A stretch of DNA of 10,362 bases from DASPJQ01 sp035299065 (lineage in GTDB: Bacteria; Bacteroidota; Bacteroidia; Flavobacteriales_D; UBA2798). Every line of letters starts with the position of its first letter. Within the stretch, counting starts at the first letter, position 1. Shown here in pieces: positions 7,358 to 10,362 of this stretch. A program made the translations under genes and the position numbers. The notes below the pieces were generated by a model, which saw only the letters and a program-made list of their open reading frames with translations, was not told where the DNA came from and did no database searches. The DNA is taken from positions 1 through 10,362 of the forward strand of contig DATGXI010000161.1 in NCBI GenBank assembly GCA_035299065.1, written 5' to 3'.

Positions 7358-7849
7358 ATGGGCAATGTTAACCACATAACTATTTTTCTGGCAGGTCACG
7401 ATGCGCAGGAACGTATTTTACTGGAAGAAACACTTGTTGAAGCAGGCATGCATGCCATGCTGGCTTATTATGAAACCACTGCCGAATTGCTACTCGAACT
7501 TCAATCCAATGAGCCAAAACCCAATGCCGTTTTTCTTGATTCGGATACCCTTAAAATGCGTGGGCTGTTTGCCCTTAAACACATGCGTCTTATGGAAACA
7601 TGCAAAAACATTTTAACCATTGTGTTTTCCACCACGTCTTATATTGATGACATTAACCAGGCATTTGCTCTCGGGGCAAACCTGTTTGTTCCCAAACCCG
7701 TTTTTATGCGCAACAAAGTTACCGCCATTGAAACCATATTCTCCATTGACTGGACAAATGCCTTGCAGGATCGCAACAGGAGCATGTTTGTGTTGAATGC
7801 CGCCAACTTACTGGTTGAGCAAAACAGCAATAAAAACAAGGGCTTTTAA
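7358..7849 (+). CDS. Single-domain receiver (CheY/Rcp1-like) protein with altered acidic pocket
   Basis: The 163-residue protein is nearly all receiver domain, with no DNA-binding or enzymatic output domain. Strand 1 is ITIFLAGHDAQER (residues 7-19), strand 3 ends in AVFLD with Asp61 as the expected phosphoacceptor, strand 4 is ILTIVFSTTS with Ser91 at the Thr/Ser switch position, and VPKP supplies Lys113. The stretch DINQAFALGANLFVPKP followed by SIDW near 129-132 matches the stand-alone receivers common in Bacteroidota. The pair of Asp residues that bind Mg in ordinary receivers aligns with Gly13-His14, so phosphotransfer may be weak or absent. No histidine kinase is next to it; the partner is unknown. 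The start at 7358 has GTGAG just upstream, and another ATG at 7348 is closed after two codons. About 30 residues after 132 are tail. Confidence 0.85.
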   Translation: MGNVNHITIFLAGHDAQERILLEETLVEAGMHAMLAYYETTAELLLELQSNEPKPNAVFLDSDTLKMRGLFALKHMRLMETCKNILTIVFSTTSYIDDINQAFALGANLFVPKPVFMRNKVTAIETIFSIDWTNALQDRNRSMFVLNAANLLVEQNSNKNKGF

Positions 7850-7872
7850 AGTGATGTTGAATAAAGAATTAA

Positions 7873-7906
7873 TAAATAGAGATTCTATTTACTCTTTTAT
7901 AAAGAG
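7873..7906. terminator. Two tandem AT-rich hairpins after the receiver gene
   Basis: TAAATAGA-GAT-TCTATTTA at 7873-7891 is a perfect 8-bp stem. CTCTTT-TAT-AAAGAG at 7892-7906 is a 6-bp stem directly after it. They sit 24 bases past the receiver stop in the gap between convergent genes (7850-8032), so they may end transcription. GC content is low and there is no strong T-run. Confidence 0.4.
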
Positions 7907-8032
7907 ATTTCAAACAGAGAGATGTATTGATATCGGCAGGTGGGAAATTCAAACAATGCTAATGTTTTTAACCTGAACAACAAATCCATAAATCTCTCTA
8001 TTTAAAATCGCTAAATATCTGTTTCCAGGATG

Positions 8033-8695
8033 TTATTTCTTGCGTGTATATTTAATCTCCATGCTTTTATACTCCGGCATGCCTTTACACTTGCACCAGC
8101 TCTCCATCACCTGGGTATTGTCGTCAACAAACGTAAAGGTTTCACGCATTTCACATTCCATGTGGGTCATTGGATCAACCATTTTACCGGTGAACAAAAT
8201 TGCTTTTTTACCTTCATCCCAGGTTCCTTCGTACATCATAACACCTGTACCCATGTTGTCAATCCAGGTGGTCACAAATTTCTTTTTGGAGTTGTCATAT
8301 CCTAAAATATTACGGCCTTCAAAAGGCATTCCGTTAAATTCGCCTTTATAATACGATTCCTGGTAGCGGCCTCCTAAAATCATTTTATTGTCAGCAATGC
8401 CCGTACTTTTTGTGGGCGGACCATCAGGAGTCATCCACATGCTAACCTCGGCAGTGAACTTTCCGTTGTATTTTGCAATCATGGTATGCATTTCAGCCGG
8501 GGTCATGTAATCGCTCCAGTTTTTCATCATGGTTGCTGAATCAGGCATGGCAGCAGGGGCTTCCTCTTCTGCCTTTGCTTCTTCGGTTTTAGCCGTGTCG
8601 GTGGCAGGCTCTTCGTTTTTATCTTCTTTTTTATCACCTCCGCAGGCAATAAGCGCCAGCATCAGTGTGCTGCAAATAAATAAATGCTTCTTCAT
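8033..8695 (-). CDS. DUF1579 domain lipoprotein
   Basis: The 220-residue protein opens with a lipoprotein signal, MKKHLFICSTLMLALIAC, with Cys18 as the lipidated residue. Residues 21-50 are a disordered linker rich in Asp, Glu, Lys and Ala. The acidic residues soon after the Cys resemble the Bacteroidota lipoprotein export signal, so surface exposure is possible. From about residue 57 the protein matches the DUF1579 pattern: NGKFTAEVSMWM, ILGGRYQESYYKGEFNG, GRNILGYDNSKKKFVTTWIDNMGTG, MYEGTWDEG and a final MEIKYTRKK strand. The fold of that family is a lipocalin-like barrel of unknown role. The start at 8695 is supported by AAGGAA about five bases upstream. It faces the receiver gene tail to tail and diverges from radA. 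Confidence 0.88.
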   Translation of the reverse strand: MKKHLFICSTLMLALIACGGDKKEDKNEEPATDTAKTEEAKAEEEAPAAMPDSATMMKNWSDYMTPAEMHTMIAKYNGKFTAEVSMWMTPDGPPTKSTGIADNKMILGGRYQESYYKGEFNGMPFEGRNILGYDNSKKKFVTTWIDNMGTGVMMYEGTWDEGKKAILFTGKMVDPMTHMECEMRETFTFVDDNTQVMESWCKCKGMPEYKSMEIKYTRKK

Positions 8696-8718
8696 GGGTT
8701 CCTTTTTTAAATTTTGAA

Positions 8719-8726
8719 CAAATGTA
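8719..8726 (-). promoter_or_regulatory. Candidate -7 promoter element for the DUF1579 lipoprotein gene
   Basis: The minus strand reads TACATTTG, a perfect TAnnTTTG match. Transcription would begin near 8712, leaving a leader of about 17 bases with AAGGAA. The nearest upstream TTG is 26 bases away, inside the palindrome at 8749-8763, further than the usual spacing. Confidence 0.45.
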
Positions 8727-8748
8727 ACGAGTGTCTTGATAAATTCTG

Positions 8749-8763
8749 ACTACAATTTGTAGT
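8749..8763. promoter_or_regulatory. Perfect 15-bp palindrome between divergent genes, candidate operator
   Basis: ACTACAATTTGTAGT is a 7-bp inverted repeat around one central base. An outer TCTGA/TCAGA pair (8745-8749 and 8768-8772) flanks it unevenly. It lies 22 bases upstream of the lipoprotein -7 box and about 29 bases before a one-mismatch -7 candidate for radA (TAATTTAG, 8792-8799). The position suits a regulator of one or both genes, but no regulator is encoded nearby. Confidence 0.35.
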
Positions 8764-8843
8764 TTTTTCAGACCTGAATCGGTAAAGCCGGTAATTTAGT
8801 AGCCATACACGTGTAATATCTCAATACTCACATCTAAATAAAA

Positions 8844-10205
8844 ATGGCTAAACAAAAATCAGCATACTTCTGTCAATCGTGCGGGCACGAAAGCGCCAAG
8901 TGGCTGGGCAAATGTCCCTCATGCCAGGCATGGAACAGCTTTGTGGAAGAAGTGGTGCAAAAGGACAAAGACGTGCCTTACGGTGTGTCAAATGCGCAGG
9001 GCCGTATTGCCAAACCAAAACTGGTGCAGGACATTGAAGTGGATACCGAGCAGCGCATTGTGCTTCCTGACGGTGAATTGAACCGTGTGTTGGGTGGAGG
9101 AATTGTTCCCGGGTCTTTGATTTTATTTGGTGGCGAACCGGGTATTGGTAAATCAACGCTTATGTTGCAACTGGCCGTTTCAACCCAGTTAAAAGTATTG
9201 TATATATCTGGTGAGGAAAGTGAAAAACAAATACGCATGCGTGGCGAACGCATAGGTTTTGCCAATAAGAATTGTTATATTTTAACAGAAACATCTACTC
9301 AAAATATTTTCAAACAGGTTGAGCAGGTGGAACCCGATTTATTGATCATTGATTCCATTCAGACATTGCATACGGGTTACATTGAATCGTCACCGGGCAG
9401 TGTTTCACAAATACGCGAGTGCACGGCCGAGATCATGCGTTTTGCCAAGCAAACGGCAACACCAGTGTTTTTAATTGGGCATATTACAAAAGACGGAAGC
9501 CTTGCCGGCCCAAAAGTACTGGAGCATATGGTGGATACCGTGCTGCAGTTTGAAGGCGACCAAAACCATATTTACCGTTTGCTGCGCAGCTTAAAAAACC
9601 GTTTTGGCTCAACTAACGAGCTGGGCATATACGAAATGAATGGCGATGGGTTAAGGCAGGTTCCTAATCCCAGCGAAGTACTGATAAGCCGCAACGAGGA
9701 AAATTTAAGCGGAGTGGCCGTTGGCGCAACATTGGAAGGTATACGGCCGTTGTTGGTAGAAGTACAGGCATTGGTAAGCACAGCGGCTTATGGAACGCCT
9801 CAGCGATCAGCCACCGGGTTTGACACCAAAAGGTTGAATATGTTACTGGCGGTGCTGGAAAAACGCTGCGGATTTAAACTGGCCGCCAAAGATGTTTTCC
9901 TGAACATAACTGGAGGAATACGCATTGATGATCCGGCAATAGATCTGGCTGTTGTAAGTGCTGTACTCTCCTCCAACATTGATATACCGCTGGACTCTAA
10001 AATTGCATTTTCAGCTGAAGTGGGATTAACCGGTGAAATACGTCCTGTAAACCGGGTTGACCAACGCATAGCCGAAGCACAAAAACTGGGTTACAACACC
10101 ATCATTCTCTCAAAGTATAATAAGGGTATTGAGCAAAAAGATTATAATATTGAAATTGTACAGGTGGGGAAAATTGAGGAGGTTTTTCGCAGAGTATTGG
10201 GATAA
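8844..10205 (+). CDS. radA: DNA repair and recombination protein RadA (Sms)
   Basis: This 453-residue cytoplasmic ATPase promotes branch migration and processing of recombination intermediates alongside RecA. It has the family's three parts in order. A four-Cys zinc finger holds Cys10, Cys13, Cys24 and Cys27 (CQSC and CPSC). A RecA-like ATPase core has Walker A GEPGIGKS at 97-104, Walker B LLIID ending at Asp170, and the RadA signature KNRFG at 251-255 followed by ELGIYEM. A Lon-protease-like C-terminal domain starts near 285 (LSGVAVGATLEG) and includes FLNITGGIRIDDPAIDLAV and GEIRPVNR. In this family that domain has no protease activity and serves as a scaffold. Length is normal (E. coli 460). 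The ATG at 8844 lies 31 bases before the first zinc-finger Cys codon and is preceded by AT-rich sequence without a Shine-Dalgarno, which is usual for this phylum. It is transcribed away from the DUF1579 gene and appears monocistronic. Confidence 0.97.
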   Translation: MAKQKSAYFCQSCGHESAKWLGKCPSCQAWNSFVEEVVQKDKDVPYGVSNAQGRIAKPKLVQDIEVDTEQRIVLPDGELNRVLGGGIVPGSLILFGGEPGIGKSTLMLQLAVSTQLKVLYISGEESEKQIRMRGERIGFANKNCYILTETSTQNIFKQVEQVEPDLLIIDSIQTLHTGYIESSPGSVSQIRECTAEIMRFAKQTATPVFLIGHITKDGSLAGPKVLEHMVDTVLQFEGDQNHIYRLLRSLKNRFGSTNELGIYEMNGDGLRQVPNPSEVLISRNEENLSGVAVGATLEGIRPLLVEVQALVSTAAYGTPQRSATGFDTKRLNMLLAVLEKRCGFKLAAKDVFLNITGGIRIDDPAIDLAVVSAVLSSNIDIPLDSKIAFSAEVGLTGEIRPVNRVDQRIAEAQKLGYNTIILSKYNKGIEQKDYNIEIVQVGKIEEVFRRVLG

Positions 10206-10227
10206 TTATCAATGTACAATTATCAAT
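10204..10227. repeat. 10-bp direct repeat at the end of radA
   Basis: AATTATCAAT occurs at 10204-10213 and again at 10218-10227, separated by GTAC. The first copy overlaps the radA stop codon by two bases. Such AT-rich intergenic repeats may be remnants of a larger repeat boundary next to the GC-rich segment that follows. Confidence 0.6.
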
Positions 10228-10311
10228 TAAGAGGCGGAACGGAACAGGCGGGCAGTTTTGAACTGACGGGACTGGTTGCGGTTTTCAAAGCGCCCCGCTG
10301 GTAAAGTATCA
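10228..10311. other. GC-rich segment after radA, open on both strands; possible gene remnant or repeat
   Basis: This stretch is visibly richer in G and C than the intergenic DNA around it. On the plus strand a 30-codon frame from an ATG at 10212 to TAA at 10302-10304 ends in LTGLVAVFKAPRW. On the minus strand a frame between in-frame stops reads RFENRNQSRQFKTARLF and closes with TAA at 10227-10229. CAGTT-TTG-AACTG (10253-10265) is a small hairpin. I do not recognise either peptide with certainty. It may be a fragment of a gene, a dispersed repeat or a structured RNA. The remaining bases to 10362 show only an ATTTGCAAAT palindrome at 10312-10321. Confidence 0.35.
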
Positions 10312-10362
10312 ATTTGCAAATCACACAATTGAGTTTATTACCGGCATTACAATAAATGCTTT

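Noticed and set aside
7368..7378. TTAACCACATA near the start of the receiver gene is identical to part of the inverted end of the 3949-4191 element.
   Set aside because: It lies in codons for Val-Asn-His-Ile at the start of a well-supported gene, continues differently from the element and has no partner end nearby, so it is most likely chance.
9696..10205. The Lon-protease-like end of RadA as a possible active protease.
   Set aside because: RadA proteins carry this domain as a non-proteolytic scaffold, and the overall layout here is ordinary RadA.

Overview
The window looks like a piece of a Bacteroidota chromosome (Flavobacteriia/Sphingobacteriia-like; I cannot place the genus). The evidence is an AT-rich background, a giant secreted SprB-repeat protein with a DUF7948-type N-terminus, DUF6702 and DUF1579 proteins, a stand-alone receiver protein of the type common in this phylum, and several upstream matches to the Bacteroidota -7 promoter element TAnnTTTG. 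I see no rRNA, tRNA, CRISPR array, transposase or prophage gene.

Layout from left to right. 1-2973 (minus) is the 5' part of a very long exported adhesin-like protein that runs off the left edge. It has a signal peptide, a DUF7948-like domain, a propeller-like middle and at least five SprB-type repeats with a period of about 77 residues. 3123-3932 (minus) is ttcA, the tRNA 2-thiocytidine-32 synthetase. 3949-4191 is a short element with imperfect inverted ends, resembling a MITE, lying just upstream of ttcA. 4199-4753 (minus) encodes a DUF6702 protein and 4763-7123 (plus) a secreted M1 zinc metallopeptidase. These two diverge with only 9 bases between their start codons. 7358-7849 (plus) is a single-domain receiver protein that keeps the phosphoacceptor Asp but lacks the Mg-binding acidic pair. 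8033-8695 (minus) is a DUF1579 lipoprotein and 8844-10205 (plus) is radA. They diverge across a 148-base region with a perfect 15-bp palindrome. The last 157 bases hold a direct repeat and a short GC-rich segment that is open on both strands.

The genes do not form one pathway. There are two housekeeping nucleic-acid genes (ttcA for tRNA thiolation, radA for recombination and branch migration), several envelope or secreted proteins (adhesin, DUF6702 protein, M1 peptidase, DUF1579 lipoprotein) and one signalling domain. The closest functional pairing suggested by layout is DUF6702 with the M1 peptidase. No stretch longer than 300 bases lacks a gene. The largest gaps are 3933-4198 (the inverted-repeat element) and 7124-7357 (little recognisable). 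I did not find a clearly new multi-gene system. The most open items are the GC-rich island after radA, the element that may supply ttcA's promoter, and the receiver protein with an altered active site.
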